Positions 21,528 to 33,100 of a stretch of DNA of 64,000 bases are shown one piece after another (the first letter of the stretch is position 1; each line of letters starts with the position of its first letter). Source of the DNA: Trifolium pratense (lineage: Eukaryota; Streptophyta; Magnoliopsida; Fabales; Fabaceae); NCBI RefSeq assembly GCF_020283565.1, contig NC_060060.1, forward strand, positions 44,516,001 through 44,580,000, read 5' to 3'. The notes beneath the pieces are model-generated. The model made no database searches. It saw nothing but the letters and a program-made list of their open reading frames with translations, and was not told where the DNA came from. The position numbers and the translations under genes are program-made.

Positions 21528-23613
21528 GTAAGTTGGTATTTGAGGTTATTGTCTTTTGTTTTGATTGTGCTAATTGGTTTACTATCCATGACTTTTTCTT
21601 AATCTACCCTTGATATATTTTGTGATACCGAAATATTGTCCAATTTTTTCAAACTGTTTGTTCTTATTCTGTTGGTACTTTTGTTCCCGAATGTTTAGCA
21701 TTTAAATCTGTTTTCTGTGCTTTTCTCATTCTCTTGTGGTTTAATTAATGTTTGATCAATCTTTATATAATTTCACTGGCTGCAAAGTTGTTTCTATGCT
21801 TCTCATCAATACGTTGTCTATGAGTTAAGTGCTTTTTTTTTTTTTTTGGTTGAAAGTGAGAAAGATTATAGATTGTTTGTTTGTTAGAATGAGAAAAGAA
21901 AGAATAACTTTCTCTATCCCTTTGTTTGATGAGTAGAAAAGAGAGAAGACAGAGAAGTTATGTTACTTTTAGGTCATTATTATATATATAAATGATCTCT
22001 CTAATAAGGTATTCATTCTACTTCTCAGGACTTTGTGCTGGAATCTGATTGGGCACTACTACCTGGATCCTCAGCCTGTTGCAACATTTGATTGGTCTGT
22101 TATCCTCAGCCTACCGCCAATGGTGCTTCTTGCCTTTCTTGCACCGACACTTTGAATCGAATGCATGTCCAGTGTCCAACACATATCATTGTCCGACTCC
22201 GACACACACCAACACATGTGAAATTACATTCAATAATATGATTTTCTCAACGACACGTATCATTGTCCGACACCAACACCGAGTCACTGACACGACTCCG
22301 ATGTATCACTGTCTGGTACCGCCACCCACGTATCAGTATCATATCATTGTCCGACACCAACACCGAGTCACCGACACGACTCCAACATATCATTGTCTGA
22401 CACCGCCACCGACACCGCCATATCAGTATCATGTCCAGGGTCTGCATCAATACTTCATAGCTTCTTGCATTGCAATTGCAGCAAAGTGATTTTAACAACT
22501 ATTATCAATTTATCATCATCCAGTTTTGTCAGTGTCGTGGTGCGGTGATGAACTTAGGTTTCCTGTCATTTCCATTTTGATTTCTGTAGGCAATATTTGT
22601 TTGAAATTTAAATTGCCATTTGTTCTATTGGCATTTTAGTGTGAACTTTTCATGTTCCTATTTCAATTTCCTGTAATTTTGTGAGCAAGTGGTAGTGAAC
22701 ACAGCTGCTGCAGTCAATTTAGTGCACACTTGCATATTGAAGTAAATGACAGAAGGGTTATTAATAACGATTCCATGTTTGATTTTTATTAGATTAAAAA
22801 CTATTATTGTTATTAAGGTTAAATGTTTGTCTATTTTGAAGGAGAAAAAAATACATAAGTGTATTTATTTAAATGTATTTTATGCTGTTTTTCAGTTAAA
22901 ATATTCACAACCATACAGTATTTTTGTAATTTTCTCAAAAATTTGTTATAACCAAGCAAGAATATTTTGAGTAAAAAAACAAAAAATTAAGGTGTATTTT
23001 AAGTGAAGAATAGTTCGAAAACACAAAAAATATGCACAAGTTCAGTTACGATCTATCTTCCCATTGAGTCTTTTATAATTTTTTTCTTTAAACACAAAAT
23101 ATGCACAACTTCTTTTCATGCACATCCTCTAAGCCGAAAAAAAATGTCTTTCGTTCGCGGGTATCGCCACCTGGCTTAATCCGGAAAACTATTTCAGGAA
23201 TAGAACAAAATAATATAGCGCACATTAGAAAAGAGAGTACCCCCTTTATAATATAATAAGAGAGGCCATCTGCGTCCTTTTTCATAGATGCAGCAATCCT
23301 CACTCGACAGCTCGAAAGAGAATACTTATCATTCTAGATCAGTAATATCTGACCTGAATGGTCTCACGGTGTTCTTACCTATCAAGTAATCAAAATATGA
23401 AACAAATACTTTGTCCCCTCCAAATTTAACACCATTAAAGTTTGATAAGGATAGATTTTGCTCCTTTTTTTATCTCTACTCAAATTATTGAAGCATGTCT
23501 ATGTAACATTAGTTAAAAAATCAAATCAATAAAGTTATTTTAAAATTTATGTAGTCAATTTCTTAAAAAAGAAATATATAAAAATACTCTTCTCAATATT
23601 ACATGCTTAGGTG
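21528..23613. other. Intergenic with a GACAC-rich minisatellite
   Basis: No gene is recognised. About 22165-22440 holds imperfect tandem units built on TATCATTGTCCGACACCAACACCG. Reading frames across it are low-complexity artefacts. Related GACAC-rich DNA occurs in the intron at 62640-62960. The rest is AT-rich and resembles decayed downstream sequence. Confidence 0.55.
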
Positions 23614-23864
23614 GAAAATTTCTCATTCTGGCCCCTCACTTTCTCACCTATCCCTATTTTTCCATTTTTGCCCTTCGTCAAAAAATTCGGAACGTGTTTT
23701 CCGAATTTTTTTTGCCTTTAAAAACATCTTCGAAATGTGTTTTCCGAATTTTTTTCAAATTTAAACTAAAAAAATTTGAAAAACACATTCCGAATTTTTT
23801 GACAAGGCAAAAATGGAAAAACAGGGGTAGGTGAGAAAGTGAGCGGATGTGATGAGAAATTTTC
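23614..23864. mobile_element. Foldback MITE just upstream of the dioxygenase
   Basis: The two arms GAAAATTTCTCAT...CTCACTTTCTCACC and their complement fold over about 110 bp each, around a centre with repeated TTCCGAATTTTTT. It ends only 66 bp before the ATG at 23931. No coding capacity is present, and a TSD could not be fixed. By position it forms part of the promoter or 5' UTR of that gene. Confidence 0.75.
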
Positions 23865-23930
23865 GCTTCACTGCTTGTTATTATTCCAACTTCCAAGTTC
23901 TCAAATCCCAATCAATACTATCCTTAAATC

Positions 23931-26668
23931 ATGTCCACCACACCAACAAATCTCATAGATTTCTTGGTTAACCAAGCTAATGGTGTAAAAGGTCTTGCTG
24001 ATCTAAATCTCCCTAATGTTCCTCCCCAATATTTCCAACCAATTCAAGCTAGATTAAACAAATCCAAAATTATCCCACAAGACTCAGAACAATCAATACC
24101 CATCATTGATTTCACAAACTGGGATGACCCAGAAGTTCAAGATTCAATTTTTAGTGCTGCAACTAACTGGGGTTTCTTCCAAATTGTGAATCATGGGATA
24201 CCCATTAATTTACTTGATGATCTTAAAGCTTCTGTCCACAGATTCTTTGAATTACCAGTTAAGGTGAAGAAATCTGTGAAAGAGAATTCACCTCCTGAAG
24301 TTGTGAGGTTAGGCACTAGTTTTAGCCCTCATGCTGAGTCAGTGCTGGAGTGGAAGGATTACCTACAGCTTGTGTATGCTTCAGTGGAGACAATTCATTC
24401 ATATTGGCCTGCTGTATGCAAGTAAGTAATATACTTCTCTTTGTCTATGATTTGCTTTGTGCATCACCTGAAATTGAATTTATAATTTATGTGATGTCAT
24501 GTCATCTGTTTTCATGAAATTTAACTTTTTAGGATTTTAACATATAGAATATGAAATGCTGGATTATTATTGGTATTAACCCTCTGAGACCTAGGGGAAT
24601 GAGATCCGGTAATTTACAGTTGGACCGCGAGGTAAGTAAAACTTAGTTATGAAGTGTTCCCTCTAGAAACAAACCGGAGTTATAGTATGTGTTCACCTTA
24701 AACACAAGGTTAATACAAAAGGTGAGCTGCCCTAGAGAGTTCTAAAGCCCTCTAGAAAAATGATTGTTACAATGCACTGTTTACAATAGGAATAATGGAT
24801 CTAGCCCCTTTTCCCTCCTAAGTGCCTCATTTTATAGTCCATCATTTCTTGACCTAATGGGCTTTCCTTAGATTGGGATGTCAAGCCCAATAAGCTACGG
24901 CCATGATTACATACGCAGCTCGTCCGTACACGTGGAGTTGACACACGTAACTCACGTGTAGATCACGTGGAGCTGACACACGCGTAGCTCATGTCATTCC
25001 CACTGTTTACAATAGGAATAATGGATCTAGCCCCTTTTCCCTCCTAAGTGCCTCATTTTATAGTCCATCATTTCTTGACCTAATGGGCTATCCTTAGATT
25101 GGGATGTCAAGCCCAATAAGCTACGGCCCAGATTACATACGCAGCTCGTGCGTACACGTGGAGTTGACACACGTAACTCACGTGTAGATCACGTGGAGCT
25201 GACACACGCGTAGCTCATGTCATTCGTCTGTGTAGGTCACGTGGAGCTGAGGTACGCATAGCTTATGTCACTGTTTCTCCATACAGAACGCATGGCAGGC
25301 CAAGACGAGGTCTCATTGACTTGCATAGTTGATCTAAAACTTGAGCTCAACATGACCTGGATGGCCAAGATGAGCTTATTGTGTTGAGGTGGAGCTCAGG
25401 GTAGAGTTGGGCGGTGGCTGGCGATGGAGCACATAATAACTTGTGCGGTTGAAGTGTAACAGAGTACATGCGGTATAATCCCCCATTCCAGTCCAGAATG
25501 AAATTGTATTTTTGGGAAGAGATGATAGGATTGGAAAAATTACCATTTTATTTGCGGACAATTGTTTATGTAACAGAGAAGAATATGTAAACAATGATAT
25601 CTGAATGTTTTTTAAATCATAAACTGTATTATTGTACCCTTTTGTGCTTATTGCGGAGAAAATAATTGGTACACTTTTCTACAAACATACATTTATTTGG
25701 CTACTTGATAATGTGCTTAAAAATAAAGATAAACAAATTTATGATTTAACACATTACAAAATCTAATCTGATATATTAATAAATAATAATAGTAATCAAA
25801 TTTATTTATATTAACTTAAGTAAGCTTATTAGGTAGGCCTAAAATGCTTTTTTTTAATATGGCTTGTAACCTTGTCTTTTTAGTTCAATAGGCTTTTAAA
25901 AAAGCCTTTGACCTTGCCTATTTAAAAAGGTCTGACCAAGACGGATGTAGGCAAGGTCATAGGCCACAGATGGTCGACCTTACCTATTTCTCACTCCTAA
26001 GTACAATGATATAAACTTATAATTGCTTGTAATTTCTTTTGAATATGTGAAAATAAATATTGATATCAATCTTCATTGACTATCTTATTTGCAGGGATGA
26101 AGCACTAGAATATATGAAACATGCTGAAGCTTTTATTAGAAAATTACTTAAGGTGCTTCTTAAGAAACTAAATGTGAATGAGTTAGACAAAGAAAGAGAA
26201 CAAACCCTAATGGGTGCAATGATATTAAGCTTCAATTACTACCCAGCTTGTCCTGAACCTGAACTAGTAGCAGGAGTATGTCCTCATTCTGATATATCAT
26301 CTATCACTGTTCTTCTACAAGATGATATTGGTGGACTTTATTTAAGAGACAAAGATGGTAATAGTTGGATCAATGTTCCTCCTGTTAATGGAGCATTGGT
26401 GATCAACATTGGAGATGTGCTACAGATAATGAGCAATGGAAGATACAAAAGTATAGAGCATAGAGTGGTTGCTAATAGAAATAAGACTAGGATCTCCATG
26501 CCAATATTTGTTAACCCTACACCTGATAGTGTCATTGGCCCTTTACCAGAAATGTTGGAGAATGGGGATGAGCCACAGTATAAACAAGTTGTGTTTTCTG
26601 ACTATTTCAAATATTTCTTCAGCAAAGGTCATGATGGGAAGAAAACTATTGAATTTGCAAAGATATGA
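23931..26668 (+). CDS. F6'H1: 2-oxoglutarate/Fe(II) dioxygenase, feruloyl-CoA 6'-hydroxylase-like
   Basis: Two exons (23931-24421 and 26095-26668, GT-AG, split AA/G Lys codon) give 354 residues, close to the roughly 360 usual for the family. The N-terminal DIOX_N domain (about 50-160) includes [10 protein letters not shown]. The C-terminal jelly roll has the iron ligands H228, D230 (PHSDISS) and H286 (IEHRV), and the 2-oxoglutarate-binding R296-x-S298. The end, [12 protein letters not shown], is characteristic of the F6'H group, which ortho-hydroxylates feruloyl-CoA on the way to scopoletin, a defence and iron-mobilising coumarin. Substrate is inferred from family resemblance; related members act on other CoA esters. 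The 1.67 kb intron carries a tandem duplication and repeat fragments. A MITE touches the 5' side and a Copia LTR the 3' side. Confidence 0.93.
24588..24655 (-). repeat. SINE-family tail fragment in the intron
   Basis: On the minus strand it reads TTTTACTTACCTCGCGGTCC...ACCGGATCTC, and resembles the 3' part of the SINE at 59073-59249 (ACTTACCTCGCGGCCGAAC). It is short and degraded. Confidence 0.45.
24775..25225. repeat. 226-bp tandem duplication in the dioxygenase intron, rich in ACGTG cores
   Basis: Unit 1 is 24775-25000 and unit 2 is 25001-25225, nearly identical. Each holds at least three ACGTG cores (ACACGTGG, TCACGTGT, TCACGTGG) plus a CACACGTAA. One more TCACGTGG lies at about 25235. 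ACGTG is the core of ABRE and G-box sites bound by bZIP and bHLH factors, so an intronic response element is possible. That role is inference. Confidence 0.7.
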
Positions 26669-26712
26669 TGATTTGTTCTCATGAGTATTGATTGAAGCAT
26701 GGTAGGTAGTCT

Positions 26713-27118
26713 TGTTGGTGTAGAAAGATATGAGAAATATTTGTGTATTTTATGTGTGTTTCAAGTACAAGCAAAATCTTCTATTTATACTGTAGGATTG
26801 AAAACAAAGAAATAAAGAAAATAATTACACATAAAGACTAATTAATCCTAACATAATTACAATATAAATTACAATAATGAGAGATTTATAACATATCATA
26901 ACATCCCCTAAAACTGAAGTGGGTGGAGTTTTGTGGACAAATTAGCAGGTTGATCAAAATTACCAATGGAGATAAGATGAAGTTTTCCATGAAGATGATG
27001 GTGGTTAATGAAGTGACAATCAATTTCAATATGTTTTGTTCACTCATGGAAAGCATTGTTGTGGACATTTTGAATGATACTATTATTGTTACAATAAGAT
27101 TTGTCCAGAAAGGCTAAG
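26713..27118 (-). mobile_element. 3' end of a Copia retrotransposon (RNase H tail plus LTR)
   Basis: On the minus strand, 27118-26911 translates to a broken RNase H end resembling FHE-TKHIEIDCHF and ANLSTK (compare the Copia ADIFTK motif). A purine tract (TTTTAGGGGA) follows. Then comes a 191-bp LTR from TGTTATGATATG (26903) to CTACACCAACA (26713). The 5' part is missing. The LTR ends only 45 bp from the stop codon of the dioxygenase gene on the opposite strand, so it probably contributes to that gene's 3' UTR or poly(A) region. Confidence 0.8.
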
Positions 27119-27576
27119 ATGTCTCTAAATCGGCAAAAAGCTAACAAAACCATACTGTACCAACAAAACAAAAAAACCATAATATCTCATAAATCGTTTC
27201 AGAAAGAGCGCGTTATTATGCTTTTGTGCTAGAACGGGCTATCAAAGTTTGTTTCTTGCTAAGCCGGTAATCTCCTAGGAAAATTATTTAAAAAAAAAAA
27301 CTTGTGGTGTATCGAAGATCACTATGGATCACAACCTAATCGAAGTCAGAGTAGGCTTTGAGATTCAATGAGGATGCAACTAAGTACCCATAATATATCG
27401 AATAATTTAGAGGATATCAACATAATCGGTGGTACCAGAGGAGGCCATGAACTGTGAGGTAAATCAAGCTACCTACGAGCTGCCGACTTGAGCCGGAGTA
27501 AATCCAACATTGGGTTCTAGAGGAGTATTTTCAATTTTACCATCAATGAGACATGTTCGAGAAACAAGAACAAAAG
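27119..27576. other. Intergenic, no gene recognised
   Basis: Mixed-composition sequence without long frames or clear repeat ends. It may be decayed retroelement internal DNA belonging to the neighbouring Copia tail. Confidence 0.4.
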
Positions 27577-27879
27577 TGTTAGAAATAACATAAAATCATT
27601 GATGTAGCTCTATCCTAACAACTTAAGTTTTTGGGATAATCAGTTATTTGATATGGTATCAGAGCCTCTATGACTAAGTGGTCTAGATTTCGATCCTCAC
27701 TCACCTCATTTTCTAATTAAAAAGTGGAATTTAAGCATATGATAGGTGGGCCTATGCATTATCCACGCTTCAAGCCCAAGTGAGGTCTTGCGTGATGAGG
27801 CGTGTTAAAAATAATATAAAATCATTCATGTGACTCTATCCTAACAGCTTAAGCATTTTGGATAATCAGTTATTTGACA
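27577..27879 (+). mobile_element. Complete TRIM retroelement, 303 bp
   Basis: Two 77-bp LTRs (27577-27653 and 27803-27879) start TGTTARAAATAA and end ATTTGA(T/C)A. Straight after the first is TGGTATCAGAGCC (27654-27666), the Met-tRNA primer site. The 149-bp interior carries CCACGCTTCAAGCCC, a phrase shared with the TRIM in PPR copy A. No protein is encoded. The 5-bp flanks do not match, so the TSD is decayed. Confidence 0.82.
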
Positions 27880-27950
27880 ATAAAAAAAATACTTAGCTTG
27901 TGAGAGAAATCTGACCGAGTGATCTTTACTTTTCTTTTACTTGTAATTAT

Positions 27951-28097
27951 TTTTTTTTTAAACTTGGTGTCCGGCCCTATGACCGACTAATCCAATGAGA
28001 CCAATTTCACCGCCCACTTGCGGGTCCCATTGAAAGCCAGAGATTTTTTTTTTCCTGTATGATATTTGCCAACACCACTAGACCAACCCGAAGTGGG
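27951..28097 (-). mobile_element. tRNA-derived SINE, minus strand
   Basis: It is flanked by the 15-bp direct repeat TTTACTTGTAATTAT (27936-27950 and 28098-28112). On the minus strand it starts CCCACTTCGGGTTGGTC, with the A-box-like TTGGTCTAGTGG. It ends TTAGTCGGTC...GGCCGGACACCAAG with an A-rich tail. The same family occurs at 60406-60587. Confidence 0.82.
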
Positions 28098-28112
28098 TTT
28101 ACTTGTAATTAT

Positions 28113-28715
28113 ATTGTGGTCATTCATCATATTACTTTTGTTTTACTTGTAATTCTATCGATCATTCATCAAATCATTGAAAAAAGATATTCAACAAATA
28201 AAATTGCTAGCAAAATGGTTGTCACTAAGAATGATCTTGTTAAAAAAAAAAATCAAACTTGATTTTGCTAGCGAGACCTCCATCGTTTTTCTTTATAAAC
28301 ATTCTTGACAAAATTCTCAGACATATATTCATGCATATATTAAAGGAAAACAACACTACTTAAAAATATAAGATCGGCATCCATATCTAGCAAAAGTGAA
28401 ACTCAAGTTTCCATTACCTATTATAAGAACGTTACCAATATCAACTTAAACTACTAGTATATTACACTTGCAACACGTGCAAAAATGTGATTAATTAAGT
28501 TAATCGAGTAAATATTAATTTAATCCACGATTAAAATTATAATTAATTCAACTACATAATTAATCACAAATATCATTGTGGTCTAAATTAACCATCTATT
28601 CAACTGAATTAACTACGATATAATATTACATGTGATTAACAAAATGGGGTAGCGAAAAATTGCATGTTTATAAAACATTTTTGTATCATCAATAATAATG
28701 GCGCTAGCTACGAAT
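28113..28715. other. Intergenic / 3' flank of the PAM68-like gene
   Basis: AT-rich, with repeated TTAATTAAT-type strings. No gene or mobile-element end is recognised. Confidence 0.45.
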
Positions 28716-29270
28716 TTAATCATCACTTACATCCTCTTGTTGCCACATCTCAACCCAATTCTTCTCAATTTCTTGAAACCCAAGCAAAGTACCTTCTCTC
28801 TCAGCATCCAAACTACTAGAAAGTACACCATATGCAATTCCAAGTGAAGAAGCTCCAAAAGTTATAAGAGTTGTCATAAATGGTACCCATAAAGGACCAT
28901 TCCATATTTCTCTTTCTTTTAACTCACCATAAAGATGCAAAAATGATAATCCTAATGCCATTGGAACTAAAACACTAAACAATATTCTACCTATTATTCT
29001 ATACATAACTACTTTAGGAAGCTCATCCTCTTCATCATTATTCTTTTTGTTGGGATTCTTCATGATAGTAACATCATTATTATTTTTATTTGTTGATGAT
29101 GGTTTTCTTGTATTGGAGAAGCCTTTTGCACTTGCTTGTGGTTTCAATGTGGTTAATTGGTAGTTGAATTTTTTTGATGTTTTGGGGTGAAAAATTGGTA
29201 ATTTTGGTTTGAATGGAGAATGTTTTGAGAAATGGAGAGATGGGTTTGATGCAAAAATTAGAGTTTTCAT
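28716..29270 (-). CDS. PAM68: PAM68-like chloroplast thylakoid protein
   Basis: A single exon encodes 184 residues. The first 45-50 residues, rich in Ser, Lys, Pro and Phe, act as a likely chloroplast transit peptide. A polar acidic linker (NNDEEDELPK) follows. Two membrane spans come next: about residues 88-112 (RILFSVLVPMALGLSFLHLY) and 125-150 (WVPFMTTLITFGASSLGIAYG). The DAEREGTLLGFQEIEKNW segment and short tail follow. This layout is that of PAM68, a thylakoid factor for photosystem II core assembly. A paralogue (PAM68L) serves the NDH complex, and the wording here is closer to PAM68. The start is the only ATG before the transit-like region. Confidence 0.9.
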   Translation of the reverse strand: MKTLIFASNPSLHFSKHSPFKPKLPIFHPKTSKKFNYQLTTLKPQASAKGFSNTRKPSSTNKNNNDVTIMKNPNKKNNDEEDELPKVVMYRIIGRILFSVLVPMALGLSFLHLYGELKEREIWNGPLWVPFMTTLITFGASSLGIAYGVLSSSLDAEREGTLLGFQEIEKNWVEMWQQEDVSDD

Positions 29271-29486
29271 GGTATCTTTTGTGTGATAATGTGTTGAATT
29301 TGGTTATTTGTTGTTGGTTTTGTATGGAGATATTTTTAGTGAGATGTATCTTATCCTAAATGTTAATGAATGGTCATGAAATGAAACTCATCGCTCTATT
29401 ATCCTTATCTTAAACTTTTTTTTTGGGTTGTGCTTTATTTGGTTGAGGTACTGATTTTGATTTACAAAACACATAAGAATGGAGTT

Positions 29487-29922
29487 AATTAGATAAGTTG
29501 TACTTTTGACCAGCTTAACTTTCACAAACTTGCAATTTTAACCTCTTAACTTTTAAAATAACACTTTCGACACTTTAACTTTGACAAACTTACAATTTTG
29601 GTTCTCTGACCAAATTAACGCATATGTGGCAAATGACTTACACACCACGTCAGCATATATCGCCACGTGGACAATGACTCATATCTCATGTGAGTCATTG
29701 TCCACGTGTCAAGATATGCCGATGTGGCAAATGAGTCACTTGCCACATGTGCGTTGACTTGGTCAAAATCAATGGGGTCATCCTTTTGCAAAATGGACTA
29801 AAGTTAGGTGGTCAAAATTGAAAGTTTGTGAAAGTTAGGGAGACCAAAAGTACTATTTTAAAAGACAAGAGGGCAAAATTGTAAATTTATAAAAGTTAGG
29901 AGGCCAAAAGTACAATTTAACC
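29487..29922. mobile_element. Foldback MITE between the PAM68-like and CNNM genes
   Basis: The ends TTGTACTTTTGACC and its complement GGCCAAAAGTACAA bound a dyad. Its centre repeats GAGTCATTGTCCACGTG in both senses (around 29655-29710). It is related to the element at 34708-34981. No coding is seen. A transcript would form a long hairpin. Confidence 0.72.
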
Positions 29923-30121
29923 TATAAAAGATAATGTAACAATTTAGATGAATGTAGTAAAAAAAAAAAGTAAAGCACATTTTGGAATTGTTACTGTTTG
30001 CTGTTTTTAGTATATATCTAAAAAACAAAAAGCATAACATTGTAACAAATGTATCCACAAATGAAATCTTAATTAATTGAGAGTAAATAATAAAGTAAAT
30101 ATTTGTTAGCTAGAAAGTTGT

Positions 30122-33100
30122 TCAACGACGACTGGATCCAAATGTTCTTCTTGATGATCTTGATTGTGATCTATGTGATTGTTGCAGGTTAATTCTAATG
30201 CTGAAAATAAGAAAAAGTTGAAACAAGAAATTTGTTATTGTTTTATTTGGGTAAGGGAAAAAATTAGAAATAAATATGATACCAATGGGAATTCAATAGG
30301 AATTTACTCACTTCTTTTGAAGGTGAACATATTCATCAGTTTCATCCAATATGTCTCCCTTGTAAAGCAAAACAACAACATATAAAATCAGCATCAATGG
30401 TGCATGGTAGAAAATAGTATTACTGAAAATATATATTATAATTATAACACCAAAAAAAATTGAATTATTATAAATAGAAACTTGAGAAAGTCATGTAAGT
30501 ACTTTTTTTTTTTTTGGGTACATACATGCAAGTACAATTTTAGTTGGTAGTTGTAAAGGTCTTAAATTAATAGTGGCCGTAGTGTCTCTATGAACAAAAT
30601 TCAGTTGGTAGAGATATTGTAATAAATTGGAACTCATAATTTTTCAACTATTCACCTTAAATAGTAAAATTTATCTGATCATGGTCGCATTAAAGATTTT
30701 TCAATTTCAGCTGTTACGAATGTCATGTTATGGATTGTAGTCCTCGCAGTGTGAATTAATCACAAAAATTGAAATGTAGGGGTCTAGATTAGAATATCTC
30801 CGAGAGAAATAATTGTTAGCCACAACATCAAATATTACATGTTAGGCATACACACATTGAATGAAAACAATTAAAAAGAAAATGATTAAAGTGATATTCA
30901 TTAATGTGACTATCTTATTTTGATTTATGCGTGTGCGCCTAAATTTTGTGTCTATGTAAAAGTATCCCTTCACGAGATTCTTCAATTCTCCGTGCTAATG
31001 TATGTGAGTCTAAACACTAACAAAATTTAGAAAGAAAAAAAATATTAGCATGATTTGTCAAAGAATAAAATAAAAGTACTATGCTAACCTGTAATAACTC
31101 CTCCATAAGATCCTCCATTGTAATGATACCAATAGCCTCATCATGCATAACACCAGAATTAAGAGACATTATTTGTTCATGTGTCATACATCCAATTTCT
31201 TGATCCCATTGCTTTGATTCTTGTCCAACATCATTGTCTAGTACCATCATATTTTCTAATGTTGGACTATGAAATTCCACATCACTTGATTCCGGAATTG
31301 AACTTCTCTGACTCATTTCCAGTACATAGGAAGAATTTGATTCTGCATATTTCATATTCACAAACATAGTTTATACATTTTATTATAATATTAACCAACA
31401 TTTTCCAGAAAAAAAAAATGTTTCAAGGAATTAATTCATCTTAATAAAACCATCTTTACTCCCTTTTTATTAGTAGCTTTAGTAGTTTTTAGATAGGGTG
31501 CGTTTGATCCGCTAAAAAACAGGAGACTTGACAAGATAACTTTTGTTGTATCCTGTTTGATTTGAAACTGAGTATGGTACTAGACAAATTAGGTAGCAAG
31601 GGACCGGACAAAAACAAGATTTTTTGTTCCTCACTAAATCACGGGGACAACTTTTTGTCTACGGTACAACTATAAAACATACGAAAATACCCATTTTATT
31701 TTCGAATATAAAAATATTATCGTCATATATCTCTCCGATACAGTTTTGTCATGTCATGTATTATCTCGTTCTATGTACTGTTCTGTACAATCCTTGCTGT
31801 TTTGCGAATCAAACGCACCCATATATTAAGAAAAATATAAAGCGCAATTAATGTGTATATTTTAAAATTTTACTAAATTATCCTTTATAAAAAAAATATG
31901 GTAAATTATGTGTTTCACTTTGAAGAAAAAATTTGTACCAAATTATATGTCGTTTTACAATACTAATGAAGCATTAAATGTTATTTTTCCTATTATACCC
32001 TTAATTATTTATTACTCTCTATTCTTTCAATTTTTCAATTTATCTTTCTCATACAATTAATGAAGGGTAATTTTGTAAACTAACTCATAATTTCTCTTTT
32101 CCATACAATATTAATTATATTTCTTAATATGCGTAAAAGTACCAAAGTAACATATATTGTGGTACGGATGGACTAGTATAAATATTAATAAAGGGTATGT
32201 TAGAAAGAAAAAAAATGAAAAAAACCCTAATAAATGTATTTAAGAATTTGAAAAGGTACTTATATTCAAGGGCAAGTTTTTTCCGAATGAGCTGTGCTAT
32301 TTACGGTGAATACCATTATAACGAAATTATTGCGAATGAATTGTGAGTGTACCCTATATGTATAATTAGGGTATAATTAGGGGAAAATATAGTACTCCCA
32401 AAATATAAGGGAAAATTAGTCAAAGAAAATTGATGTATTTGGTTAAGAATTTGAACTAAATACATCAACTTTGGTTGACCAATTTTCCCTTATATTTTTG
32501 GACGGAGGGAGTATGTTGTTTGATTTGATATGATACTATGTGAAAAAATTGTGTAAGATGTTACCTCCAATATTAATTTGAGCTTGATTTGATTCTTTAT
32601 TAGTTATTATATTCAAAAATATAGGTGAATCCACAGCATGAGCTTCATTGCTTTCTGTTTCCATTTTTCCCTTCAAAACAACGGCCATATGGCTATGACC
32701 TTTCTTGAATTGATTCAATATCTCATATAGTGGCCAACTTTCATATACCCTGTTGTAAATCATGCAATTAGTATATTAGTAATAATTCAAAGCATGATTA
32801 TCGAATCAAGATTCAAATCTTAAATTCGGAAGACCTATTTTTTGAGTCATAATCGGTACACATTGCCAAGTTTCCTGGGTTACTGAATATAAATGTGGTT
32901 GGACACGCTCATCTTATGAACTAATTTTTGAGTGCGAGATCCAATTTCATTTAACAAGATTCATGTCAAGATAGATAAAATGCCATTCTATCGGGTTACC
33001 ACGCAAACAAAAATAATTCACATTTGTTGTCATTTCATATATAACCTTCACGGATTCCCTCAACATCCTTAACGGCAATTCTTCCCTTCCTTCTCTTCTC

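Noticed and set aside
22049..22489. 146-codon His/Thr/Pro-rich frame
   Set aside because: It is translated from the GACAC minisatellite.
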